This document shows, one piece after another, positions 49,900 to 57,953 of a stretch of DNA of 58,918 nucleotides. A program made the position numbers and the translations under genes. The notes beneath the pieces are model-generated. The model worked only from the letters and a program-made list of their open reading frames with translations. It did not search any database and was not told the DNA's origin. The stretch is from DSUN01 sp035527715 (GTDB lineage: Bacteria; Planctomycetota; PUPC01; DSUN01), in assembly GCA_035527715.1 (NCBI GenBank), contig DATKZY010000051.1, forward strand, positions 1-58,918, in the 5' to 3' direction. The stretch's first letter is position 1; each line of letters starts with the position of its first letter.

Positions 49900-51786
49900 T
49901 CACCGGACGGTCAGTTCAGCGCGTCCGTCCTTCGCCTTCAGCGACAGCCTGGCCACGTGGCGGGCCACGACGCGGCCCGATGCCGTCTGGAGCTCGACGG
50001 CGAACTCCACGTCCCCGGATTTGTCCGTGCGCCACTCGATCTCGCCGCGGCCGGGCTGTGCACCGCCTTCGATGGCCCGCGGTTGCGCCGGGCTGAGGGG
50101 GGCGACGCCCGAGGCGATCAGGGCGTCGTCCCGGCTCGCCCGCCAGGCCACGCGGCAGCCCGCCAGCGAGTAGCAGGGCAGCCGCTGGGCGACGGGCGAG
50201 GCAACCTGCACCTCGAAGCGGCTCTTGACGACGAATGCCTCCCTGTCCAGCTTCGCCTCGTGGTGCGGCGGCTTCAGGGTGAAGGGGCTCAGGCGTTTCT
50301 CGGCAATCTCGTAGAGCCCCTCCTCCGGGTCGAGCTCGAACGCCAGCGCCGCGATCGGCCAGCGGCGATCCGCCTCGCGGCTCCGACGGGTCAGCGAGGC
50401 GTCCACCCGCCCGCGGTCGGCCGTCTCGCTCACGCGGTCAATCGCAACGACGGCCTTGCCATCGGCGGTGCGCACCAGGTCGTCGAGGCGGCGGCCGTAG
50501 CCGTCGTCGTCCTCGCGGCCGGGCCGCGTGGCGAAGCGTGCGACCAGGAAATCGGAGCCCGCCGCGTCGGCGGCGACGTCGGGCACCGGGCGGCCGACGG
50601 GCAGCCGCGGCGTCAGCTCCCGCAGCCGCGCGAGCGCGGCGGGTGCCGCCTCGCCGTCTCCCTCGACCACCCAGCCCCACACGCAAGGGTGCAGGCCGCC
50701 CTCGGCGGCGAGGGCGTCGAGCGTCGCGCGCCAGCCAGGGGTCTCGGGCGGGGAAGCGGGCGCGTCGAGAAAGGCCACGATGCCCGCCGCGTCGCAAAAC
50801 TCCAGCAGCTCGCCGAGCGGCACGTGGCGGCCCGGCGCCAGCCGCGCCGCCAGAGCGCTGGCCCGCCCGGGCTGCGTGCACACGAGCGTGGCCCCCGGCG
50901 CGGCGAACGCGATGCCCGCCAGCCGCACCCACTCGCCGTTGGCCTGCCAGCGGCCGCCGCCTGCCTCGACCGAGCGCACGGCGATGCGGCGGACCACCTG
51001 TCGCAGCATCTGCCTGTCCCGCGTCTGAACCGTGGCGGTGAGCCGATAGAGGAACGGGTCGTCGGGGCGCCAGAGGCGCGCGGGGTCCGGCTCGAACGAC
51101 TGGACGATGGTGGCCGCCTGCCCGGCATCAAGCCGCACGTCGCTCCCCCGCCGCCAGACGGGGTGCGGGTTGCTCGCCGCGTCGTCGGGCTCGAGGGCCA
51201 GCTCCACGCGGCCCTCGAGGCGCTCGCGGCTGTGGTTCGCCACGTCGAGCGCCACGTCCACCACCGCCCCCTGGCCCAGGCGCCAGGTGGACACCACGAC
51301 GCGCTCCACCGTCACGGCACCCGCCGCCTCGAGCCAGCAGGCGCCCAGGCCCGCAGTCTCCCACTCGTCCGAGGCCGCGACGGCGATCAGCACCGTGTTC
51401 CGGGCGCCTGGCCGGACGGCTCTGGCCGCGTCGAGCCGAATGTCCAGCGCGCTGGGCGACCGAACGCCGAGCGCCTGGCCGTTGAGCCACACCCACGCCG
51501 TCCCCCCCACCGGGCGCACGGCCAGGCTCACCCGGTAGCCCGCCCAAGCCGCTGGAACTGCGAACGTGGCGCGGTAGAAGCCGCACGGCTCGGCATCGAG
51601 CCGGTGCGGGGGCCTCGCCGCCTGCCAGGTCTCGGGCAGGCGCTCGACCGCTGGCGGGGCCTCGGCCGGGCCGAACTCCCAGCCGGTGCGGACTTCGAGG
51701 ACATGGGTCCTGTCGGGGGGAGTCTCTGCCGCCGCGCACACCGCGGTCGCCAGCCAAACGAGCAAGTAGACAGGTCGCTTGAGCAT
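49900..51786 (-). CDS. Secreted GH2-like protein, catalytically degenerate
   Basis: 628 residues from the ATG at 51786 (CGGAGG upstream), giving the signal peptide MLKRPVYLLVWLATAVCAAA. Residues about 25-170 form a GH2 sugar-binding sandwich (WLNGQALGV, as in 'V.LNG..VG'). The Ig-like second domain follows, and a barrel-like part starts near 'GIAFAAPGATLVC'. The stretch 'HPCVWGWVVEGDGEAA' sits where active GH2 enzymes have the N-E acid/base pair, and no clear nucleophile motif follows. The last 150 residues are beta-rich. It lies 28 bp upstream of the giant fusion gene, probably in the same operon, so two GH2-like proteins with impaired active sites are made together. A binding role is inferred. 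Confidence 0.65.
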   Translation of the reverse strand: MLKRPVYLLVWLATAVCAAAETPPDRTHVLEVRTGWEFGPAEAPPAVERLPETWQAARPPHRLDAEPCGFYRATFAVPAAWAGYRVSLAVRPVGGTAWVWLNGQALGVRSPSALDIRLDAARAVRPGARNTVLIAVAASDEWETAGLGACWLEAAGAVTVERVVVSTWRLGQGAVVDVALDVANHSRERLEGRVELALEPDDAASNPHPVWRRGSDVRLDAGQAATIVQSFEPDPARLWRPDDPFLYRLTATVQTRDRQMLRQVVRRIAVRSVEAGGGRWQANGEWVRLAGIAFAAPGATLVCTQPGRASALAARLAPGRHVPLGELLEFCDAAGIVAFLDAPASPPETPGWRATLDALAAEGGLHPCVWGWVVEGDGEAAPAALARLRELTPRLPVGRPVPDVAADAAGSDFLVARFATRPGREDDDGYGRRLDDLVRTADGKAVVAIDRVSETADRGRVDASLTRRSREADRRWPIAALAFELDPEEGLYEIAEKRLSPFTLKPPHHEAKLDREAFVVKSRFEVQVASPVAQRLPCYSLAGCRVAWRASRDDALIASGVAPLSPAQPRAIEGGAQPGRGEIEWRTDKSGDVEFAVELQTASGRVVARHVARLSLKAKDGRAELTVR

Positions 51787-51843
51787 ACGGCCTCCGACCG
51801 GCGCGCACCGCCACGAGGCCACGCCACAACCCACTCACCGCCG

Positions 51844-51872
51844 ATTCTAGCAGACCGGCAGCCAATGGTCAA
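51844..51872 (-). promoter_or_regulatory. Sigma-70-like promoter of the GH2-like operon
   Basis: On the minus strand TTGACC (51867-51872) and TAGAAT (51844-51849) are 17 bp apart, 58 bp upstream of the ATG at 51786. Confidence 0.7.
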
Positions 51873-51928
51873 GGCTCATCCGACCCGAGCGGTCATCCGC
51901 GCGGCTCTCGACACGTGTTTCGCCCACC

Positions 51929-51964
51929 AGGCGCTCACCTGTGCACCACGGGGGGTGAGCGCCT
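51929..51964. repeat. Hairpin family member (iii)
   Basis: 10-bp perfect arms AGGCGCTCAC / GTGAGCGCCT enclose the 16-nt loop CTGTGCACCACGGGGG. It lies about 60 bp upstream of the GH2-like operon promoter. Confidence 0.75.
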
Positions 51965-52061
51965 AGCTGGGGGCGGCCGAGCAAGCGGCATGGCAGCCCT
52001 AAGGGCCTAAGCTGGCAGAGGTTACAGCCAGTGGAGAGTCCCACGCAGCCGGCTAGTCGCT

Positions 52062-52101
52062 CTAGGCGCTCACGTGCGCGCTAGGGGGGGTGAGCGCCTA
52101 G
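52062..52101. repeat. Hairpin family member (iv)
   Basis: 12-bp perfect arms CTAGGCGCTCAC / GTGAGCGCCTAG enclose the 16-nt loop GTGCGCGCTAGGGGGG. Stem bases are shared with member (iii), 98 bp away. Confidence 0.75.
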
Positions 52102-52287
52102 TGCGGGGCGCCTGGGCGGGCCGCTCGGAGCGATCGCTTCAGGTGGATGAGCCATGATCAAGGCTCCGCATGCCCGACACGCCCTCTGATTCCTGGCGAA
52201 GCCCCGAGGGGTAATCTCGGAAGAAGCGCTTCTGCCCTTCCCCCCCGCTCGTCGGAGCCGCGCCCCGGTCCCCCTCTCCCAACCTGC

Positions 52288-52329
52288 TCAAGATGCTCAC
52301 GCGCGCAACACGGGGGGTGAGCATCTTGA
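52288..52329. repeat. Hairpin family member (ii)
   Basis: 13-bp perfect arms TCAAGATGCTCAC / GTGAGCATCTTGA enclose the 16-nt loop GCGCGCAACACGGGGG, one base different from the loop at 36192. AACCTGCTCAAGAT before it and GCCATAAGCCTAT at 52358-52370 after it are also shared with member (i). Confidence 0.8.
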
Positions 52330-52425
52330 ACGGCCGCGTCTGCCGCTAGGGCCACGGCCATAAGCCTATCTCCTGCAATGACCTGTGGCTCTGCCCTCGG
52401 CTCCGGTCTCGGCCCGCCAGGCCCC

Positions 52426-52445
52426 TTCAAGATGCTCACCCCCCC
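52426..52445. repeat. Inverted half copy of hairpin (ii)
   Basis: Positions 52426-52444 are the exact reverse complement of 52312-52330, the right arm and G-run of hairpin (ii). Base pairing of the two would compete with that hairpin. Confidence 0.7.
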
Positions 52446-52658
52446 TCCGCAGCACGCCCGGCGGGCGCCGAGTCCCCCGCACGCCCGACCCGCCAGGACT
52501 CAGGGCAGCGCCAGGCCGAAGACTGGGGGCCTGTTGGCCCCGCTGGGGGAATCGAATGTCCCCCTCTCGTCGGATGTTGATTTCCCGCACAGAGCGTTGC
52601 CGAGAATCAACGTGCACAAGTGGTTGCCACCACACGGTTTACGCCGAAACCGCGGAAT

Positions 52659-52682
52659 CCATGTTGACGAATGTCAACATGG
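52659..52682. promoter_or_regulatory. Operator-like palindrome
   Basis: A perfect 10-bp inverted repeat CCATGTTGAC GAAT GTCAACATGG in the long leader region of the PEP-CTERM gene. The spacing and AT-rich centre fit a dimeric repressor site. The remaining sequence of 51965-53044 shows no gene that I can support. Confidence 0.4.
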
Positions 52683-53044
52683 TGGCGCCGTAGCCTGCAA
52701 CCCTCGCGCGCACACGCACGGTCACGACTGCCCTAAACCACTGCGGCTGCTGTAGATAGAGCCACGGCTCAAATCAGCCTCGCGCGCAGGAGGCGGCACG
52801 ATAATTGCTTGCTCTAGCCTTTTATGTGTTTGTAGGGGATACTTCAGCCCTCATGGAGAATCGGTTTCTCCAAGCCACCGTTCCCAGGAGAAGCATGATG
52901 TACCGCGAGGATCGTTGCCGCCGCAAGCGACTGCGGCACGGACCCGGCTTGCCGTCAAGGAGACCCGAGATGACTGCTCGGAAGCGTTGGCGAAGCACGG
53001 CGGGGCGTTGGCCCAGCCCAGGATTGTTTCTCAGGAGAATGGTG

Positions 53045-56000
53045 ATGAACGTCGAGAGTCGAGTTCGTGGCGGGCGCTGGGGTCGGTCGAGGGTGGCGCT
53101 GCTGGTGGCAGCGCTCGTGATGACGGTCGGCGCGGCAGCGGGCCTCGCCGACCCCATCGTGGTCAACCCCAGTTTCGAGACCGACACCTTCACCGTCTGG
53201 CCAGGCACCATCGGCGGCAACGGCCCGATCACGGGCTGGTCGAACACGGGCGGCGGCGGGCTGAACCCGATCAGCGACGGGCAGCGCCCCTACGCCGACA
53301 ACGGGGCGATCCCCAACTCCGCAGCCGTGAATCAGACCGCCAACCCCACGACCGGCGGCCAGGTCGCCTTCGTCCAGGCCAACAACAGCACTCAGTCCTT
53401 GTCCCAGCTCGTCGCCGGCTTCGACCCCAACGCCTGGTATGTGCTGGAGTACCGCGAGGACGCGCGGACCTGGACCAACTCAGCCATCACGAGCTGGGCG
53501 AGCATGGACGGCGATGCCCTGAATCTCGTCCCCTCCCACACGGTTCGCTCCGTTGAGGGCAGCAACTCGTACACAAGGCAGTACCACGACATCCGCAGCC
53601 GCGTCTTCACCCCGGGCGACGGCGCGTCGGCCACGCTCCGCTTCAGCGCCGCGTCCGGCGTCGACAACACGCTGCTCCTCGACAACATCAAGCTCACGCA
53701 GATCGCCCCCTCCAGCTACCGCATCACCCAGCTTTTCCAGGACACCTTCAGCGTCGAGTACTACGATGCCTCCGGCAACGGGGGCCAGGGGCAGTGGAAC
53801 ATGAATTACAGCACCCCGGGGTCGCGGCAGACCGGCACGGTCGGCACGCTGGGCTATCTGGAGCTGAGCGCGACCTCTGGGGGGGAGAACTGGCGAACCC
53901 AGGTGGACAACGGCCGCATTGACGGCGTGCTCCTGGCAGCGGCGAGCAGCAGCTCGAACCGCTCGGTGTGGGTCTCGCCCAACCACAACTTCACCGAGGC
54001 CCCGCTTGCAGGACGCCAGGTCGTCCAGGTCTCCCTGGACCCGTCGAGCTACGCCGGGAGCTACGAGGCGCTGATCTTCGGCATGCCGGCGCCCTCCACC
54101 TCGCGCAGCGCGATGCAGTCGCTCGCGCAGAACAGCGGCGGCTTCGGCTTCGAGCTCCAGGACACCGGGGCGTGGGCCTTCTACGACAACACCGCCCTGA
54201 TCAGCACCGGCTCGGTGACCGGGCACACCGGCCTCTACGACGTGCGGGCGGAGCTGGACCTCGTGGACTTCATCAACGGCACGCCCCTCGCCCTCAGGAT
54301 GTACGTGGACGATGTCCTGGCCTACAGCTACAGCACGACGGCGCGCGGCTTCAACTACGTCGGCGTCGAGCTCTTCGGGGGAACCGACTCCCAGATGATC
54401 ACCGCCACCGCCGACAACCTGCTGGTCTACAACGTGGACGCGATGGTGATCATCCCCGAGCCATGCACCCTGAGCCTGCTGGGCCTTGGCGTCCTGGGCC
54501 TTCTCACCCGACGTGGGAGGAGAGGCCGTTCCACCACCCGAGCTAAGGAGAAGGGTGTGCGTACGGTGTGTCTGATCGTTCTGGGCCTCCTTGCGGTGAC
54601 CGGCGTCACCCAGGCCGGGCTGATCACCTTCGGCCCGGTCCTGACCACGGACGCGATGAGCGGGATCGGGGGCACCTACACCCATGCGGTCAGCGGCGGC
54701 TCCGCGCAGACCGTGAACGGCGTGAGCTTCAGCCTCCTCAACAACGGCACGACGCCGGCGAACTTCAACTGGAACACGTTCGGCAACACCAAGGACGCGA
54801 TTGCGGACAACCTCGGGACCTGGGTCCCTGCCACGGGAGGGGCCACCGGGCCGGGCCTGCTGCCGCTGCTTCGCGGCTTCACCTACTCCGGCAACGGGGC
54901 TGGTCCAGGAAGCCATCAGGCATTCACCCTCAGCGGCCTGACCACGGGAACGACGTACGAGACGCAGCTCTACATCCGCCAGTGGGCCAAGCCCGGCGAC
55001 GCCGGCTATACAGGGCGGGAGATCGCGCTGACCTTCACCAACGGGGCCGAGGTAGACACGAGGACGTTTTGGGAAGATAGCCCTACCACGGAGGGCTACC
55101 CGAGCCAGCACTCGGCGTACCGCATCAACTACCGCTTCACCGCGCTAGGCCCCACCATGACCCTGGACGCGGCGGTGCCCGGCGGCGCCCCGGCCGTCAG
55201 CGGCAGCTTCCACATGTACGCCCTGACCAACCAGGTGGCGGCCACGCTCATCGCGCCGACCGGCTCGACCGGCCCCGGGGGCCTCGAGCGCACCGATGTG
55301 CCCTCGAGCCTCCGCCTCTGGCTCAAGGGCGATGCCGGGGTCGAGAGCGCCTCCGGCGTCCCCGCCACCGACGGCCAGGCCGCGCAATTCTGGCGCGACC
55401 AGTCCGGCAACAGCAACCACGCAACGCAGAACGCCGGCGGGGAGCGGGCGAACTACCGCACCACCGGCTCGCACACCATCAACGGCATGCCCACCCTGGA
55501 CTTCGACAGCGGCGACGACATGCTGGGCGCCTTTGGCTTCGGCGCCAACATCAGCGCCACCTACTTCGTCGTCGGCTCGATCAGCCAGGCCGCCGGCAGC
55601 GGCCGCTGGGATGCCATTCTCACGACACAGAACTCCGGCACCGCCAACGATGGCACGGGCTTCTCCATGAACCTCATCGCCGGCGGCACCGGCATCACCT
55701 TCAACGGCGCCACCGCCTATGCCTATCCGGGCACCAACCCCGGCCTCAACACGCCCTTCGTCAGCGCGGCCGTGGACACGTTGAACAGCCAGAGCAACGC
55801 CTACCGGGTGGCGAACTTCCTCAACAACTCGCAGAACTACCTCAACGGCGACATCGCGGAGGTCGTCGTCTACAACCGCGCGCTGAACTCCACCGAGCGC
55901 ATCATCGTCTCGAACGCCTTGGGGGCGAAGTATGGCGTCGTCCTGGGGGCCGACGACCACTACGCGGGCGACGACGCGCCGCGCGACTACGACCTCGACG

Positions 56001-56473
56001 TCTTCGGCATCGGCCGCCTGACCGCAACCGACAAGGTCACGGGCGCCGGCGCCGCCGGCTTCGGGATCATGGAGGCCAACAACTCCCTCAGCGACGGCGA
56101 GTGGGTCCTCGCGGGACACGGCGCCGCCGTCAACTCCGACCTGGGCTATCGCTGGGCGCGCGACTGGTACCTCGAGAAGAGCGCTGGCGCCAGCGTAGAC
56201 GTCTGGATGACCTTCGACTACACCGATTCCGGCCTGCCCATCCCGACCACGGTCTACGAGGCGCTGCTCTTCAGCGCCACCGGCAGCGGCTTCTACCCGC
56301 TGGCCATCACCGGCACGGTGACCGGCGACCAGATCTCGTTCCTGGTGCCCGACTCCGCGCTGCAAAGCGGCTACTACGCCCTGGGCACCGCGATCCCGGA
56401 ACCGGCGTCGTTGTCGCTCCTGGCCATCGGCGTCGCGGGCCTCCTGGCCCGCCGAAGGCGGCGGCGGGCATGA
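53045..56473 (+). CDS. Two PEP-CTERM exoproteins joined in one frame
   Basis: 1142 residues from the ATG at 53045 (AGGAG 7 nt upstream); earlier in-frame starts at 52898 and 52970 also have AGGAG sites. The first half has a signal peptide (VALLVAALVMTVGAAAGLA), a beta-sandwich starting VVNPSFETD and a LamG-like sandwich. It ends in a full sorting signal: PEPCTLSLLGLGVLGLL then RRGRRGR. No stop follows. At 54557 a GTG with AAGGAG 6 nt upstream starts a second signal peptide (VRTVCLIVLGLLAVTGV) and a second protein with a LamG-like domain (SLRLWLKGDAGVE..FWRDQSGN..HATQ) and a final PEP-CTERM signal (IPEPASLSLLAIGVAGLLARRRRRR). Both would be exported and processed by an exosortase-type enzyme, which is not encoded here. 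The second protein can be made alone from 54557. Confidence 0.8.
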   Translation: MNVESRVRGGRWGRSRVALLVAALVMTVGAAAGLADPIVVNPSFETDTFTVWPGTIGGNGPITGWSNTGGGGLNPISDGQRPYADNGAIPNSAAVNQTANPTTGGQVAFVQANNSTQSLSQLVAGFDPNAWYVLEYREDARTWTNSAITSWASMDGDALNLVPSHTVRSVEGSNSYTRQYHDIRSRVFTPGDGASATLRFSAASGVDNTLLLDNIKLTQIAPSSYRITQLFQDTFSVEYYDASGNGGQGQWNMNYSTPGSRQTGTVGTLGYLELSATSGGENWRTQVDNGRIDGVLLAAASSSSNRSVWVSPNHNFTEAPLAGRQVVQVSLDPSSYAGSYEALIFGMPAPSTSRSAMQSLAQNSGGFGFELQDTGAWAFYDNTALISTGSVTGHTGLYDVRAELDLVDFINGTPLALRMYVDDVLAYSYSTTARGFNYVGVELFGGTDSQMITATADNLLVYNVDAMVIIPEPCTLSLLGLGVLGLLTRRGRRGRSTTRAKEKGVRTVCLIVLGLLAVTGVTQAGLITFGPVLTTDAMSGIGGTYTHAVSGGSAQTVNGVSFSLLNNGTTPANFNWNTFGNTKDAIADNLGTWVPATGGATGPGLLPLLRGFTYSGNGAGPGSHQAFTLSGLTTGTTYETQLYIRQWAKPGDAGYTGREIALTFTNGAEVDTRTFWEDSPTTEGYPSQHSAYRINYRFTALGPTMTLDAAVPGGAPAVSGSFHMYALTNQVAATLIAPTGSTGPGGLERTDVPSSLRLWLKGDAGVESASGVPATDGQAAQFWRDQSGNSNHATQNAGGERANYRTTGSHTINGMPTLDFDSGDDMLGAFGFGANISATYFVVGSISQAAGSGRWDAILTTQNSGTANDGTGFSMNLIAGGTGITFNGATAYAYPGTNPGLNTPFVSAAVDTLNSQSNAYRVANFLNNSQNYLNGDIAEVVVYNRALNSTERIIVSNALGAKYGVVLGADDHYAGDDAPRDYDLDVFGIGRLTATDKVTGAGAAGFGIMEANNSLSDGEWVLAGHGAAVNSDLGYRWARDWYLEKSAGASVDVWMTFDYTDSGLPIPTTVYEALLFSATGSGFYPLAITGTVTGDQISFLVPDSALQSGYYALGTAIPEPASLSLLAIGVAGLLARRRRRRA

Positions 56474-56616
56474 GACGCCGCGCCGGGGGTGCGGGCCGGA
56501 ATTGCAGGTGGCAGGTGCTGGTCGGAACTGCACGAGCGGAAAAGACACCCGCTGTCTTTTGCCGTCCACGGCCCTATGGGTGCTTCGCACAAAAGACAGT
56601 TGACGACCTCCCGTGG

Positions 56617-56686
56617 CCCAGCCCCCGAAGGGGGCGGCGGAGCCTCAAGCGGCTGGAGAGCTCCGCCGCCCCCTTCGGGGGCTGGG
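56617..56686. repeat. 27-bp perfect hairpin with 16-nt loop
   Basis: The arms 56617-56643 and 56660-56686 are exact reverse complements (CCCAGCCCCCGAAGG.. / ..CCTTCGGGGGCTGGG) around the loop CTCAAGCGGCTGGAGA. It lies 144 bp past the PEP-CTERM stop. The rest of 56474-56894 holds no gene that I can see. Confidence 0.7.
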
Positions 56687-56894
56687 TCTTCTTCTCGGAC
56701 GCAAACCCACGGTTCCGCTTCGCTGCACCGTGGGCTGTACTCCACCACGCCCTACGGGCGTTCACGTTGCACCCTTGACCGTAGGAGATTACACGCACCC
56801 GACGGCTGATGCTGCTTGACAGCAGGCGAGCGGTAGGCCATGCTGTATCGTCCGAGGTGCTCCCGAATCGATACCCCGCATGGAGTGATCTGGC

Positions 56895-57629
56895 GTGAGG
56901 ACTGCGATGGCCTGCCTTGCCTTGATGCTCTCGCTTGCGTGGTGCGTTGTCGCCGCCGACGAAGCCAAGCCCAAGAGTCCCCAGCCGCCGGACAAGCCCA
57001 CCACCTGCTACGAGGAACGCCAACTCCGGGGATGGACGCTTCGCATCCACAAGGACCTGCTCGACGAGAAACACCAGCCGCTCCTCGACGAGGTGCTCAG
57101 AGAAATGGAAAACCACCTCTACCGGATCGAGCGCGTCGTTCCGGACAAGGCGGTCGGAGAGCTCAAGAAGGTCGTCCTCTGGCTGGAGTTCGACAACCCC
57201 AAGGGCCGCCACGCCCACTACCACCCGTCGCAGGGATGGCTGAGGGAGCACGGCTACAACCCGGACAAGGTCAAGGGCGTGGAGTTCGGCAGCGCCCGGA
57301 ACTTCCTCAACGCGGTTCGGCACCAGCCGTGGATGGTGCTGCACGAACTGGCCCACTCCTACCACGACCGAGTGCTCGGTTTCGACCACGCAAAGATCAA
57401 GGAAGCCTACGAAGCGGCAAAGCAGAGCGGCAAGTACGAGAAAGTCCTGATCTGGAACGGCCGCGTGGGGCGACACTACGCCATGAGCGACCACAAGGAG
57501 TACTTCGCCGAAACGACGGAGGCATTCTTTGGCACGAACGACATCTACCCGTTCGTCAAGGCCGAACTCAAGCAGCATGACCCCAGTATGTACGCTTTGC
57601 TCGCCGAGCTTTGGGGAGTGAACCCCTGA
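56895..57629 (+). CDS. Secreted zincin-like metallopeptidase or pseudopeptidase
   Basis: 244 residues from a GTG at 56895 (a GGAGTGA site lies a little far upstream; the ATG at 56907 is possible). Signal peptide MRTAMACLALMLSLAWCVVA. The zinc motif is H150-E151-L-A-H154 (VLHELAHSYHD), with a likely third ligand in the 'DHKEYFAETTEAFFG' segment, where E205 or a neighbour is expected in gluzincin-like proteins. Before it, 'VLWLEFDNP.GRHAHYHPS.GWL..HGYNP' is typical of a family of secreted proteins in Planctomycetota that I have seen annotated only as hypothetical. It is probably periplasmic; the substrate is unknown. Confidence 0.75.
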   Translation: MRTAMACLALMLSLAWCVVAADEAKPKSPQPPDKPTTCYEERQLRGWTLRIHKDLLDEKHQPLLDEVLREMENHLYRIERVVPDKAVGELKKVVLWLEFDNPKGRHAHYHPSQGWLREHGYNPDKVKGVEFGSARNFLNAVRHQPWMVLHELAHSYHDRVLGFDHAKIKEAYEAAKQSGKYEKVLIWNGRVGRHYAMSDHKEYFAETTEAFFGTNDIYPFVKAELKQHDPSMYALLAELWGVNP

Positions 57630-57953
57630 AGCCAGAACTCATCCCCCTCTCGCACTCCTGCTGACTCTGTCCCCAGCGGGCCCGCCGCCGTCTCGCCCCC
57701 CCCTCGCTCCCGCCTTGTACCACTCCCTCCTGAACCTCTTGTCCTCTGGCGTCCGCTTCGCATTCGCAATGGCCCGCTCAATCCCATCCCTCCACGGTTG
57801 TCTTGAGCACCGTCTTGCTCGACCCATTCACCTGGCTCTCGTTCTCCCAAGCCTGCCTCTGGCCGGAGCGCGCCCGCTAGGACCTATAGGACGTATAGGT
57901 CAAGGCGTCGTCTCTGCCCCATATACGGCCGGGACGGCACGGGGGGCTCTGGC
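57630..57953. other. Gap with one short hairpin
   Basis: 324 bp between convergent genes. The only structure is GACCTATA / TATAGGTC (57881-57901, loop GGACG), a possible terminator. No gene was seen. Confidence 0.5.

Noticed and set aside
51929..52445. CRISPR array
   Set aside because: The repeats are hairpins with differing stems and irregular spacing; there are no regular spacers and no cas genes.
56820..56894. Promoter with TTGACA near 56817 for the zincin gene
   Set aside because: No acceptable -10 sequence lies 16-18 bp downstream, so I did not list it.
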